64,000 nt of DNA from CAIQPS01 sp963721365 (GTDB taxonomy: Bacteria; Actinomycetota; Thermoleophilia; RBG-16-64-13), in the NCBI GenBank assembly GCA_963721365.1, contig CAVRJE010000015.1:1-64000 (forward strand). Reading direction: 5' to 3'. The position numbers and the translations under genes were made by a program. A model generated the notes under the pieces. That model worked only from the letters and a program-made list of their open reading frames with translations, searched no databases and was not told the origin of the DNA. Below, piece after piece: positions 28,065-37,631 of the stretch. Within the stretch, counting starts at the first letter, position 1; each line of letters begins with the position of its first letter.

Positions 28065-28234
28065 ATCGTTCCCTCCCGGGATAACCTGCTCGGACACTGT
28101 GATGGCGGATGATACCCATGGGGGTGTAAGAAATCCGTAAGCCTTATGATGACCTTATCCGGGCCGGTCTAAACTTCCTTCCACTAGAATAAGGGGTACT
28201 ATCGCGGCGTGAAAGCGCGGCAAAAAGGGCGGAA

Positions 28235-28888
28235 ATGCGCGTCCTACTGGTCGAAGACGAAGAGCGCTTGGCTACTACGATCGCCCGCGGGCTGCGCCGC
28301 GAAGGCATGGCTGTGGACATTGTGCTCGATGGCGCGGCGGCGCTGGACAAGGCGGCGCTCAATAGCTACGACGTCATCGTGCTCGACCGCAACCTCCCCA
28401 AGGTACACGGAGACGACGTGTGCCGGGAGCTGGTTGCCCGGGAGTCCCTGTCCCGGATCCTCATGCTCACCGCGGCGGGATCCATCAAGGACAGGGTGAC
28501 CGGGCTCGACCTGGGAGCGGACGACTACTTGCCCAAACCCTTCGCCCTCTCGGAGCTCGTGGCCCGTATCCGGGCGCTCGGCCGCCGGGCCGTGCCCGCG
28601 GTCGCGCCGGTGCTGGCCAGCGGGGACCTCACCCTCGACCCCGCCAAGCACGTGGCCCAGCGCTCCGGGCGCGACCTGAACCTGACCAAGAAGGAGTTCG
28701 GGGTGTTGGAGGTGCTGCTTTCCGCCGAGGGGCGGGTGGTGAGCGCCGAGGAGCTCCTCGAAAAAGCCTGGGACGAGAATGCAGATCCCTTCACCAATGT
28801 AGTGAGAGTCACCATCATGACGTTGCGACGCAAGCTGGGCGACCCGCCGCTGATCGAGACGATCGCCGGGGTCGGTTACAAGATATGA
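28235..28888 (+). CDS. OmpR-family response regulator
   Basis: 217 residues, intact. Receiver domain with the acidic pair in VLLVEDEERLA, phosphorylated Asp in VIVLDRNLP (about residue 51), Thr in ILMLTAAG and Lys in DYLPKPFAL. A winged-helix DNA-binding domain follows (LTKKEFGVLEVLL, VRVTIMTLRRKLG, IETIAGVGYKI). ATG with AAAAGGGCGGA upstream. Its TGA overlaps the kinase start (ATGA). The intergenic space to the divergent htrA is about 170 bp. Confidence 0.93.
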   Translation: MRVLLVEDEERLATTIARGLRREGMAVDIVLDGAAALDKAALNSYDVIVLDRNLPKVHGDDVCRELVARESLSRILMLTAAGSIKDRVTGLDLGADDYLPKPFALSELVARIRALGRRAVPAVAPVLASGDLTLDPAKHVAQRSGRDLNLTKKEFGVLEVLLSAEGRVVSAEELLEKAWDENADPFTNVVRVTIMTLRRKLGDPPLIETIAGVGYKI

Positions 28889-30204
28889 GTGTTCCTGCAA
28901 CCCCTTCTTTCGACGCGCCTGTCGGGCCGGCTACCGGCGGCCCCGTGGCGCCGAACCGCGTCAGGCGCGGGCTGACCATCCGGCTGAAGCTCACCCTCTG
29001 GTATGGGTGTTTGTTCCTGCTCGGAGGCGTCATCCTTATCGCCGCCAACTACTACCTGGTCCGCGACAGTCTGAACATCGCGCCCGAGAAGGCGCGCGCG
29101 GCGGTGGCGGAGCAGTTCGGCATCCCCCCGGAAGCCCTCGAGTTCCCCCATGTGCCGGGATTGGATCCCGGCCCGATGCAACGCTACGTCACCATCAACG
29201 GCATCCCTCTTCCGGTTCTCATCGACCACGCCCAGCACGAGTTGAGGCAAGAGGCCCTCCGCCAGCTCTGGACCCGCTCGCTCATGGCGCTCGCCATAAT
29301 GGTCGTCGTCGTGTTCGGCATGTCCTGGCTGGTGGCCGGGCGCATGCTCCGCCCGCTGCACGCCATCACCAGCACGGCCCGCAGACTGTCGGGATCCACG
29401 CTGCACGAGCGCATCAACCTGCACGGGCCCAGAGACGAGTTGAAGGAGTTGGCCGACACGTTCGACAGCATGCTCGGCCGGCTCGACACCGCTTTCACGG
29501 CGCAAAGGGAGTTCGTGGCCAACGCTTCCCACGAGCTTCGCACTCCGCTGACCATCATCCGCACCGAGGTCGACGTGGCCCTGAGCGATCCCGGACGTCT
29601 CGCCCGAGGAGCTCCAGGAGATGGGGGCGGCGATCACCGAGGCCGTGGACCGGAGCGAGGGCCTCATCGACGGCCTGCTCGTCCTGGCCAGCGCCGATGC
29701 CGACGGCCGGCCCGCGATGACCGACCTCGACCTGGCCGAGATCGCCCAGAGTCGAGGTGGACCTGTCGTCCGCGGAAGCGGACGCCCTGGGCCTGCGGCT
29801 CGAGCTCGACCTCCAGCCCACCCCGGTCCGGGGAGAGCAGGCGCTGCTCGAGCGCCTGGTGGGCAACCTCGTCGAGAACTCCATCCGCCACAACCTGCCC
29901 GACGGCTGGTTCAGCGTGAAGACCCGCACCGCCGGAGACAAGGCCGTGCTGACGGTGGCCAACAGCGGGCCGATCCTGCCGCCCGAAGAGCTGGAACGGC
30001 TGTTCGAGCGCTTCTACCGGCCCGACCGGTCGCGCAGCCGCAAGACCGGAGGGTTCGGTCTGGGATTGTCGATCGTGAAGTCGGTGGCTACGCGCCCACG
30101 GCGGCACCGTCCAACTGGCCGGGCTGGCCGAAGGCGGGCTGGAAGTCACGGTCACCCTGCCCGCCGGCGCACCGGCGGCATCCCCCGCTCCGCCGACCGC
30201 CTGA
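28885..30204 (+). CDS. Sensor histidine kinase, frameshifted
   Basis: About 440 residues over several frames. First membrane helix LTLWYGCLFLLGGVILIAANYYL, an extracytoplasmic segment of about 85 residues, second helix SLMALAIMVVVVFGMSWLVAG, a HAMP linker, then the phospho-acceptor box FVANASHELRTPLTIIRTEVD. Frame breaks near 29,600, 29,750 and 30,095 follow; the pieces contain the N box LVENSIRHNLPDG, the F/G2 region FYRPDRSRSRKTGGFGLGLSIV and a Pro/Ala tail ending at 30,204. It partners the regulator upstream. The signal is unknown; the divergent HtrA gene suggests envelope stress. Confidence 0.9.
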
Positions 30205-30258
30205 GAGGCCGCGGCCGGAGCGCGCGCCTTCCCCTCACGAGCCAGCCTCGGAGCCCTC

Positions 30259-31087
30259 CTACGCAAGGCTGAGAACGATCACGAACAGGCCGAGCGCGAG
30301 CGTGTAGATGGCGAACGGCCGCAGCCGGTGGTCCTTGAGGTATCGCATCATGAACCGCACCGCCAGGAATCCGGATATCGCCGCTGCAAGGAAGCCGACC
30401 AGCAGGGCCAGGCCGCCGGTATCGCCGGATGCCCCGGCGAGGTCGTTGAGCTTGAACAGGAAGGCCCCGAGGATCGCCGGGATGCTGAGCAGGAACGCGA
30501 AGCGCGCGGCGGTCTGCCGGTCGAAGCCCAGGAAGATGCCGGCTGCGATTGTGGAGCCCGACCGGCTAAGCCCTGGGGCGATGGCCAGCGCCTGATAGCA
30601 GCCGACGATGAGGGCATCGACGCGGCGCCATCTTCTCGAGGCTCGCGCCCTGGCGTTTGGCCCGCGCGGCGCGCGCGGTGGCAAAGTCCGCCCCCCAGAG
30701 CAAGCAGCTGGTCACCACCAGGAAGATGCCGATCGCAGCCGTGCTGGAGAACAGATCTTCGAAGAACCCGGAGAGGGCGGCCCCGATGATGGCCGCGGGG
30801 ATGGAGCCGATCACCAGCCAGGCGAAAAGGCGCCGCCAGTACCTCACGTCTTCCCGCCCCATGCGCTTGGGGGCGAACAACGAGATCACGATCTTGCGCA
30901 CGTCGCCGATGAAGTAGCCGACGACCGCGAGCAGCGTGGCCACGTGCAGGAGGACGTCGAACGCCACGGTCGGGGCGGGGATGTTGAAGAACTCGGGCAC
31001 GAGCACCAGATGGGCGGAACTCGACACGGGGAGGAACTCCGTCACTCCCTGGACTACTCCGAGTATGAGAGCTTCGAGGACCGTCAA
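30259..31087 (-). CDS. uppP: Undecaprenyl-diphosphatase UppP (BacA), frameshifted
   Basis: About 275 residues. Recycles undecaprenyl pyrophosphate in the membrane for peptidoglycan synthesis and gives bacitracin resistance. The early block ALILGVVQGVTEFLPVSSSAH contains the catalytic EFLP.SSS; the second conserved block GLSRSGSTIAAG lies after a frame break near 30,620. At least six hydrophobic segments. The start appears to be TTG at 31,087 (LTVLEALIL); no ATG fits. It is the last gene of a minus-strand group with birA and bioY, and is convergent with the histidine kinase. Confidence 0.9.
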
Positions 31088-31157
31088 GCCCTGGCCCGTA
31101 ACCTTTCCCCGCCCGTCACGCCGACGGCGGCATAGCACCTGGTGGAGCGGCGACCTT

Positions 31158-31811
31158 TCAGAAGAGAAAGGGCCTCCACTGCGAAAGCGCCCGGCCGCCG
31201 AGGTAGACGGCTCCCACGGCCACGGCCGCCTTGAGCACGTCGCCCAGAAGGAAGGGGACCAATCCCACGGCCACCGCTCGCCCAAGGCCGAGCCCACCGA
31301 AGAGGGCGAGCCAGGGGACCCCTAGAGCATAGATGGCGGCGCTGGCCACGACCGCTCCCACAGCGAGAAAGAGAAGCCGCCTGTAGGAGCCGGAACTGGG
31401 AGCCGCCGACGCGGACCCGGGGGCGGAGCCGGCCGGGTCGCCGAGGCGGCCGGGGCCGCCGGCCAGGCGCGCCGCCCACCCCATCAGAAACACCGCCGGA
31501 AGGAAACCGAGCAGATAGCCGCCGGTCGGTCCGGCAAGCACGAGCGCGCCGCCCAGCCCCCCGTGAAACACCGGAGCGCCGAGGGCGCCGAGGGCGAGAT
31601 ACCCGGCGACAGCGGAGACCCCGAGGACGGGGCCCAGCGTGCCGCCGATCAGCAGCACGGCCAGGGTCTGCATGGTCAGAGGCACGGGATAGAACGGCAC
31701 CGACAGCCAGGCCGAGGCCGCCAGGATCCCAATGCCGGCGAAAACGAGGACGGCCTTCCGCGCCGCGACGGAGCGGAGAGCTTCTGCCCGCAGTAGATAC
31801 GCCTTCATCAC
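31158..31811 (-). CDS. bioY: Biotin transporter S component BioY
   Basis: 217 residues, intact. Hydrophobic, with the family words VPFYPVPLTMQTLAVLLIGG and YLALGALGAPVFHGGLGG and ALVLAGPTGGYLLGFLPAVF. It binds biotin in the membrane and works alone or with a shared ECF energizing module. A Pro/Ser/Gly-rich cytoplasmic loop of about 30 residues in the middle is longer than usual. The gene is between birA and uppP on the same strand, which supports a biotin role. No ECF ATPase other than the nickel one is in the window. Confidence 0.9.
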   Translation of the reverse strand: MMKAYLLRAEALRSVAARKAVLVFAGIGILAASAWLSVPFYPVPLTMQTLAVLLIGGTLGPVLGVSAVAGYLALGALGAPVFHGGLGGALVLAGPTGGYLLGFLPAVFLMGWAARLAGGPGRLGDPAGSAPGSASAAPSSGSYRRLLFLAVGAVVASAAIYALGVPWLALFGGLGLGRAVAVGLVPFLLGDVLKAAVAVGAVYLGGRALSQWRPFLF

Positions 31812-31868
31812 TCCATCCCTTCCCGAATTGGCCCGCCGCCGCAGTCTAGCCAGGGTCGGCGCCCTCTG

Positions 31869-32754
31869 TCAAATAGGCGCCGTCACGCTCACATCGCCCG
31901 CGAACACCTCCAGCAGCACCCCGTCCTCGCTTCTGACCAGCAACTGGCCCTCTTCTCCGATGCCCGCCGCCCGGCCCGCGGCTACCCGTTCCGAACGGTC
32001 GGCGCCGGCGAAGACTTCCACCGGCTGCCCGGCCAGCGCGTCGCGCCGGCGCCACTCGGCCAGGAGGCTGGGGACGGTGCTGGGCCAGTCCAGACCGGTC
32101 CACCAGCAGGAGAGCCGCGCAAGAAGCGCCGCGAGAAGAGGGGCGCGCGGTGTGGTCTGCCCCAGATGCTCCTTCAAGGAGACGGGCAGAGGCCGGCCTT
32201 GCCATTCGGCCGCTTGGTCCGGAGGCAGCGACGCGAGGAGGTGGGACGGCTCGCTGTTCACGTTGAGCCCGACACCCGCGACCGCCCAGAGGATACGCTC
32301 GGCGTCGGCGGAAGCCTCGAGCAGGATGCCGCACACCTTCTTCCCATCCAGGAGCACGTCGTTGGGCCACTTGAGCGTCACCTGCCCCTCCAGACCGAAG
32401 CCTTCCTCCAGCACTTCGGCGACGGCGACGCCGGTCGCCAGCGCCAGGAGATGGCCCTGTGCTGGCGAAAGAGACGGCCGTAGGAGCACCGAGAACGTCA
32501 GATCCAGACCGGGGGCGCTGACCCAGGTCCTACCCAGCCGTCCCCGGCCACCGGTCTGCTCGTCGGTGACCAGCAGTCGTGCCCGAGCGGCCCGACTCGG
32601 CGATCTGCCTGAGCGCGGCGTTGGTCGAAGGGCAGCGTGCCTGGTACTCGAAGGGCAGACCGGCCACCCACGGAGCCCCGGGCTCGACGAGGTCCAGCAG
32701 CAACGGGAGCACCGCTTCGGCCCCGATGGGATCGTCAGCGATTGGAGGAGACAT
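31869..32754 (-). CDS. birA: Biotin-[acetyl-CoA-carboxylase] ligase, frameshifted
   Basis: About 293 residues. It attaches biotin to carboxylase carrier proteins via biotinyl-AMP. N-terminal QARCPSTNAALRQIAESG; after a break near 32,590 the sequence gives the ATP/biotin loop TDEQTGGRGRLGRTW. Then LTLKWPNDVLL-type segment (here VTLKWPNDVLLDGKKVCGILLE), AVAGVGLNVN and a C-terminal SH3-like domain (DGVLLEVFAGDVSV). No N-terminal DNA-binding helix-turn-helix, so it is a ligase only. First gene of the birA-bioY-uppP group and divergent from the VanW-type gene. Confidence 0.9.
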
Positions 32755-32867
32755 CTGTAGAGGCGAAGAAAAGTGCGGTAGCTAGAGACATCTCCTCAGG
32801 AAACCTTTCCGAACGATACCGCATCTGGTATTTTGTGGCGTCCCTCGATTTTAGGAGTACGACCCTC

Positions 32868-34695
32868 GTGAACCAGCAGCCGAGCATCAAGAAGCGCCGC
32901 CTAGGGACCACCGGGTTCTGGACCCTCATCGCAGTCGGAGCCATCGTCGCCGTGTTCGTGCTCGCCATCCTAATCGACTCGGCGGTCTACTACAACAAAG
33001 TCCACGCCGGCGTCAGCGTGTCCGGCATCGACCTCGGAGGGCAGACGAAAGACGAGGCCGTCGCCTCCGTCGCCGGCCTCGTAGACGAGGCGGGGAACAG
33101 TCCGATCACCCTCACAGCCGGCAACAAGACCTGGACGCTCATGCCCGGCGATGCGGGCACCAGCATGGACGTGGAGGGCGCGGTCAAGGCGGCCATCGCG
33201 GTCACTCGCGAGAACAGTTTCTTCACCGACATCGGCACGCGATGGAAGCTGTACTTCACCAAACAGGACCTTCCCCTCACCGGCACCGTCGATAGCGCCA
33301 AGATGGGCGGCTTCGTCGCGGGCATAGCGAAAGAGCTCGACATCGCGCCGGTCAACGCCGGGCTGGCTATCGAGAACGGCAAGATCAAGGTGATAGAGGG
33401 ACTGAACGGGCAGGTTGTCGACCAAGCCGGTCTGGCCGAGCAGCTTAGCGGGCTGCTCGTCACTCTCCACAGCACCACGGTCGAGGTGCCGATCGTAGTC
33501 AAAGAGCCCGACGTCAAGGCCGACGACAACCAGGCCGCGCAGCAGCAGGCCGAGACCATGATCAGCGGCGACGTCACGGTCACCGACGGCGATAAGAGCT
33601 GGAGCGTCACCCCCGATCAGATCGCCTCCTACATGGGCTTCCGCTCCGAGATGAAGAACGGCGTCTCCACCCTGGTGCCGTTCATGGACGCCACCAAATT
33701 GCAGCCTCTTCTCGACCAGATCGCTCCCGATGTGGTCAAGGAGCCGGTGGACGCCTCCTTCGCGAGCGACGGCACCAAGGCCTGGGTCGTGGCGGGCAAG
33801 AACGGCGAGCAGTTGGATCCGGAGGCGACCGCGCAGGCCATCACCGAGGCCACGCTGGAGCCGACCGACCGGACGCTGAAAGTGGTCGTCAAGACCAAGG
33901 AGCCGGATCTTACGACCGACGAGGCCAAGGCCATGGGCATCAAGGACGTGCTGTCGAGCTATAGCACCACGTACTCGTGTCCGACCCCCCGGCAGATCAA
34001 TGTCAAGCTCGCCACCAAGTACTGCGACCGACGTGCTCCTCGCCCCGGGCCAGGAGTTCAACTTCGACAAGCAGATCGGTCCGCGCACAGCGGCGCGCGG
34101 GTGGCAGTTGGCTCCCGGCATCGTCGGCCCCAACCAGTTGGAAGACGTTCTGGGCGGGGGTATCTGTCAGGTCTCTACGACCATGTTCAACGCCGCCGGC
34201 AACGCGGGCCTCAAGATCACCGAGCGCCGGAACCACTCGCTCTACATCTCCCACTACCCCAAGGGCCGGGACGCCACGGTGACCGCCGGGGGCAAGAACC
34301 TGCGCTTCGTCAACGACACGGACCATTACATCTGGATCCGGGGCGCCTCCACCGGTATCAAGACGACCATCACCATCTACGGGACCGATGACGGCCGCAA
34401 GGGACATGTGACTTGGACGGTCGGCAACTTCTACAACGCGGTCGCGCAAGACACGGTCAAGGTCGCCGACCCGTCCATGCTTGAGGGCAAGACCAAGGTC
34501 AGCGACAAGGGCCAGCAGGGCAAATCGCTCAAGACCACCCGCGTGGTCACTCGCAATGGAGTGGTCATCCATAACGACGTCTGGATAAGCAGATGGCCGA
34601 TGTATCCGGTGACGGTCCTGGTGGGAACGGCCACGACGAGCACGTCGAGCACCACCACAACGTCGAGCACCACCACGACCCTGGCTGTTCCCTAG
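32868..34695 (+). CDS. VanW-family cell-wall-associated protein, one frameshift
   Basis: About 608 residues, GTG start with AGGAG upstream. One N-terminal membrane helix (WTLIAVGAIVAVFVLAILI), then two repeats of a peptidoglycan-binding-4-like domain (HAGVSVSGIDLGGQTKDEAV; later DGDKSWSVTPDQIASYMGF), then, past a break near 34,025, the VanW core: LAPGQEFNFDKQIGPRT, GGGICQVSTTMFNAA (invariant Cys), RNHSLYISHYPKGRDATV. It ends in a Ser/Thr-only tail. Facing outward and tied to the wall; VanW proteins have no proven reaction. A strong terminator follows at 34,737. Confidence 0.85.
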
Positions 34696-34736
34696 CGCTG
34701 TCTAGCTTCTCTGTCGCTCGCCTCTGGCCTCTGCGT

Positions 34737-34770
34737 ACGGGGCGGCGGCCGAAGGCCGCCGCCCCGTTTC
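34737..34770 (+). terminator. Rho-independent terminator after the VanW-type gene
   Basis: A perfect 14-base inverted repeat (ACGGGGCGGCGGCC, loop GAA) followed by TTTC, 42 bp past the VanW stop. Being symmetric, it could also work on the other strand, but only the plus-strand gene ends here. Confidence 0.75.
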
Positions 34771-34837
34771 CGTGCCTCGGTCTCAGCGTCCCCCGGCTGC
34801 TCAAGGCGGCTGCTCGCCAGGCCGATACTCCCGGTGT

Positions 34838-35434
34838 ATGGCATCTTCGTCAACAGCCACGGTCGCGCGGCCGCCTACGCCTGTCGAAGTCGGCTCTCTG
34901 GCCCGACAGGCGTCCAACCTGGACGTCTCCGCCTTCGCCGATCTCTACCGGCTCTACGCACCTCAGATGTCGCGGTACGTCGCCTTCCGGGTCACCGGCG
35001 CGCAGGAGGCGGAAGACATCACCAACACTATCTTCGAGAAGGCGTTCGCGGCCATCGGGCGCTACCAGCCCTCCCCTGCCCAGTTCTCCACGTGGCTCTA
35101 TACCATCGCCCAGAACACGATCATCGACTACTACCGGAAGAGGAGGCTGCCGCAGGTCGAAGACGCCGAGGCGCAGCTGTTCGCAGTCACCGACCCGGAC
35201 GAAGGTCCCGAAGGCAGGCTGCTGGCCGACGAGCGCCGGCGCTTCTTGTACCAGGCGGTCATGCAACTGACCCCCGAGCAACGCCAGGTCGTCGGCTGCC
35301 GGTTCTTCTTCAACATGCCCGTGCGCGAAGTCGCCCAGACGATGGGAAAGACCGAGGGAGCGGTGAAAGCGCTTCAGTTCCGCGCCCTCGTGCGGCTGCG
35401 CCGCATGCTCGCTCCGGAGTGGGCCAGGTCCTAG
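34838..35434 (+). CDS. ECF-type RNA polymerase sigma-70 family factor
   Basis: About 198 residues. Region 2: FADLYRLYAPQMSRYVAFRV, then AEDITNTIFEKAFAAIGRY and STWLYTIAQNTIIDYYRKRR, the core-binding and -10 contact helices. Region 4: LTPEQRQVVGCRFFFNMPVREVAQTMGKTEGAVKALQFRALVRL, the -35 contact. No anti-sigma gene is adjacent. Start ATG 34,838 is chosen because it gives the family length; the ribosome site is weak. It lies after the VanW terminator, so it is transcribed separately. Confidence 0.9.
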   Translation: MASSSTATVARPPTPVEVGSLARQASNLDVSAFADLYRLYAPQMSRYVAFRVTGAQEAEDITNTIFEKAFAAIGRYQPSPAQFSTWLYTIAQNTIIDYYRKRRLPQVEDAEAQLFAVTDPDEGPEGRLLADERRRFLYQAVMQLTPEQRQVVGCRFFFNMPVREVAQTMGKTEGAVKALQFRALVRLRRMLAPEWARS

Positions 35435-35446
35435 GCTACTACTAGC

Positions 35447-36034
35447 TCAGCGCCCGCCCTGCGGACCCGCGCCCGCCGCGGCATCCTCCACCGTCCGATA
35501 GTAGGCTTCGCCGGCGCACGCGCGGCACAGCGTCTCGCCCTCCAACTCTATGTCGCGGCAGTCCTGGACTGTCTCGCCGCACGCGGCGCATTCGACACTG
35601 CGGACGGGGCGCCCCGGCAGGTCTTGCAGCGGGATCTCCATGATCACCGGCGTGCAGCTGAAGAGGTCCTCGTCCGCCCAGTCCTTCCAGAGCACCAACG
35701 GGTCGTCCTCGCGCCCGGCGTGCGGCACTTCCTTCCGCGGGGCAACGCGGACCGCTTCGCCGGTCGCCAGGTCGACGAAGGTCGCCGCCATCTTCCCGTA
35801 GTCGACCCATTTCAGCCGTCTGCGGCCTAGGGTGACTCCCGCGACCACGCCGACTGCGTCGCTTGCACAGCGGTCCATCTCCACATATACGACCAGGTCG
35901 CGATAGGAGCGGGGCTCGTCTATTCCCAGCGACCGGCAGCCGTAGCGTGCCATCCGGACCCCCATCACCATGCCGTGGCAGAGATGGCCATGGTAGGCGT
36001 GAGCGTCGGCGAGATCCTGTTCGAGCGTGCGCAT
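35447..36034 (-). CDS. FmdE-family protein with C-terminal zinc ribbon
   Basis: 195 residues. The FmdE fold (formylmethanofuran dehydrogenase subunit E-like) is shown by AYHGHLCHGMVMGVRMARYG, the Cys/His metal site, and by VVYVEMDRCASDAVGVVAG. A C-terminal zinc ribbon (CAACGETVQDC...CRACA) follows. In methanogens FmdE belongs to a molybdenum/tungsten complex; in bacteria the family is often alone and its role is unknown. The start with AGGAAAGG nine bases upstream is at 36,034. Convergent with the sigma factor. A ModE-like gene nearby and the tungsten-type AOR later in the window could link it to Mo/W use, which is inference. Confidence 0.8.
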   Translation of the reverse strand: MRTLEQDLADAHAYHGHLCHGMVMGVRMARYGCRSLGIDEPRSYRDLVVYVEMDRCASDAVGVVAGVTLGRRRLKWVDYGKMAATFVDLATGEAVRVAPRKEVPHAGREDDPLVLWKDWADEDLFSCTPVIMEIPLQDLPGRPVRSVECAACGETVQDCRDIELEGETLCRACAGEAYYRTVEDAAAGAGPQGGR

Positions 36035-36167
36035 CGCATGCATCCTTTCCTGGACAATAGCGAGTATAGCCCACGGCGCCACGCCGCGGCGACGCCGCCG
36101 GGATTGATATCCTGGGTAGCCGGCAGCCACGACTGCTACACATACTCCGTCACCTGGGGGTCGCGCC

Positions 36168-37193
36168 ATGAAGACGATCGACTTTGAGACCCACTTCGCC
36201 ACCCAAGGCTGGGTGGACGCTCTCTATGCGAACGAGGGGTATCCACAGTTCAGGCACGACCCGGTGAGCAAGAACCGCCGTCTCTTCTACTTCCCAGGCG
36301 GCGGCGAGCCCTACGGGGACGTGATCATCGACAAGCTGCTCGAAATCGGCGCTCCCCGCTTAAGCTCATGGACGAGGCCGGCATCGACGTCGCCGTGATC
36401 TCGCTCACCTCGCCCGGCATCGAGCGCTTCGAGCCGGCCCAGAGCGTCAAGCTGGCCCGGGAGGCCAACGACGCGCTGGCAGAGGCGATCGCCGCTCACC
36501 CCGACCGCTACCGCGGCTACGCCGCCCTGCCCATCCGCGATGTGGACGCCGCCGTCAAGGAGCTGGAACGGTCGGTGAAGGAACTGGGGCTCATCGGCTG
36601 GAAGACGCACTGCAACTACGGAGACATCTATCTTGACGACAAGCGCTACTGGCCCATCCTGCCAGAAGGCCGAGGAGCTGGACGCCCCCATCTACCTCCA
36701 CCCGACCATGCCCAAGATGGAAGAGCTTCGCACTTACGGCGTCGCCCTGGCCGGCCCGCCGTTCGGCTTCGGCGTGGAGACGGCGCTGGTGATGTACCGT
36801 CTCATCCTGAGCGGGGCCTTCGACGCCTTCCCGAGGCTCAAGCTGGTGCTCGGGCATTACGGCGAGTTCCTGCCGTTCCTGATGGCCCGCATCGACTGGG
36901 CCTACGACCGCCCGCACGTGGTCTCCGACATCGGCGCCACGCCGCCGCTCAAGAAGAAGCCCAGCGAGTACCTGCGGGAGAACATGTGGGTATCCACGAG
37001 CGGCAACTATCTACCAGGCCGCGTTCGACTGCACCCGGGACGCCCTGGGGATGGACCGCATCCTCCTGGGGACCGACCACCCCTACGACAGCATGCGCGA
37101 ATGCAGGGACTTCCTGGATGGTCTGAACTTGAGCGAACAGGAGCAGAGCCTGCTCTACGAGAAGAACGCGGCGGCCCTCGGCGTGAGCCTCTA
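36168..37193 (+). CDS. Amidohydrolase (ACMSD-like decarboxylase/hydrolase family), three frameshifts
   Basis: About 340 residues. A metal-dependent TIM barrel of the amidohydrolase_2 family. Segments: MKTIDFETHFATQGWVDALY (first metal His), MDEAGIDVAVISLTSPGIE, RYRGYAALPIRDVDAAVKEL, LDAPIYLHPTMPKM (metal His), LKLVLGHYGEFLPFLMARID (metal His), ILLGTDHPYD (metal Asp). Each of the three breaks is a single base: one missing near 36,357, one extra C near 36,665, one extra C near 37,012; correcting them gives one continuous family-like protein. Substrate unknown; related enzymes decarboxylate aromatic acids. It is convergent with the ModE-like gene. Confidence 0.88.
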
Positions 37194-37631
37194 GAAGGAC
37201 GCCGACGACTGGCGGGTCGCGCCGGCGCCTCGGTCCTGTCGGCTCGCGCCTGCGGTTCGCCGGGCGGCTCCGGCGGCAACTCGGCCGGCACCGGGTCCTT
37301 CCAATCGGCGAAGTGGCGCTGGAACACCTGCTCGAGCACCTCGTCGGCCTCGGCCGCGAGGGCCTGGTAGCGGGTCATGAGGTCTCGGGCCTCGGGGGTG
37401 ATGTTCGACCCGCCGCCGAGGCTGCCACCGACGCTGCGGTCGAGGAGCGGGAAGCCCAGTCGCTGCTCGGCGGCGTGGAGGATCCGCCAGGCCTTGTTGT
37501 ACGACATGCCGAGTTCCTGCGCCGCCTTGCGGAGCGAGCCTAGCCTGCTCGACCCCGGCGAGTAGGCGGGCGGGGCCGTCGCCGAAGGCCCTGCCCCGGT
37601 AGTCCAACCATAGCTTGTACTTCAACTGCAC
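37191..37631 (-). CDS. ModE-like winged-helix DNA-binding protein, frameshifted
   Basis: About 145 residues. N-terminus VQLKYKLWLDYRGRAFGDGP (GTG start at 37,631). A break near 37,530 leads to the ModE/LysR-type helix-turn-helix: LRKAAQELGMSYNKAWRILH, then LGFPLLDRSVGGSLGGGSNITPEARDLMTRY, the usual ModE N-domain pattern. There is no molybdate-binding (MOP) domain; a Pro-rich tail follows whose frame is uncertain, ending at about 37,191 beside the amidohydrolase stop. It may sense Mo/W indirectly or be a general regulator. Confidence 0.7.
   Translation of the reverse strand: MQLKYKLWLDYRGRAFGDGPARLLAGVEQARLAPQGGAGTRHVVQQGLADPPRRRAATGLPAPRPQRRWQPRRRVEHHPRGPRPHDPLPGPRGRGRRGARAGVPAPLRRLEGPGAGRVAAGAARRTAGASRQDRGAGATRQSSASF

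Noticed and set aside
28420..28884. Long forward frame upstream of the histidine kinase
   Set aside because: Its first 155 residues are the wrong frame of the response regulator; only the part from 28,885 is kinase.
32748..32793. GAGACATCT repeated 37 bases apart between birA and the VanW-type gene
   Set aside because: Nine bases, one copy overlapping the birA start; too short to claim a regulator site.
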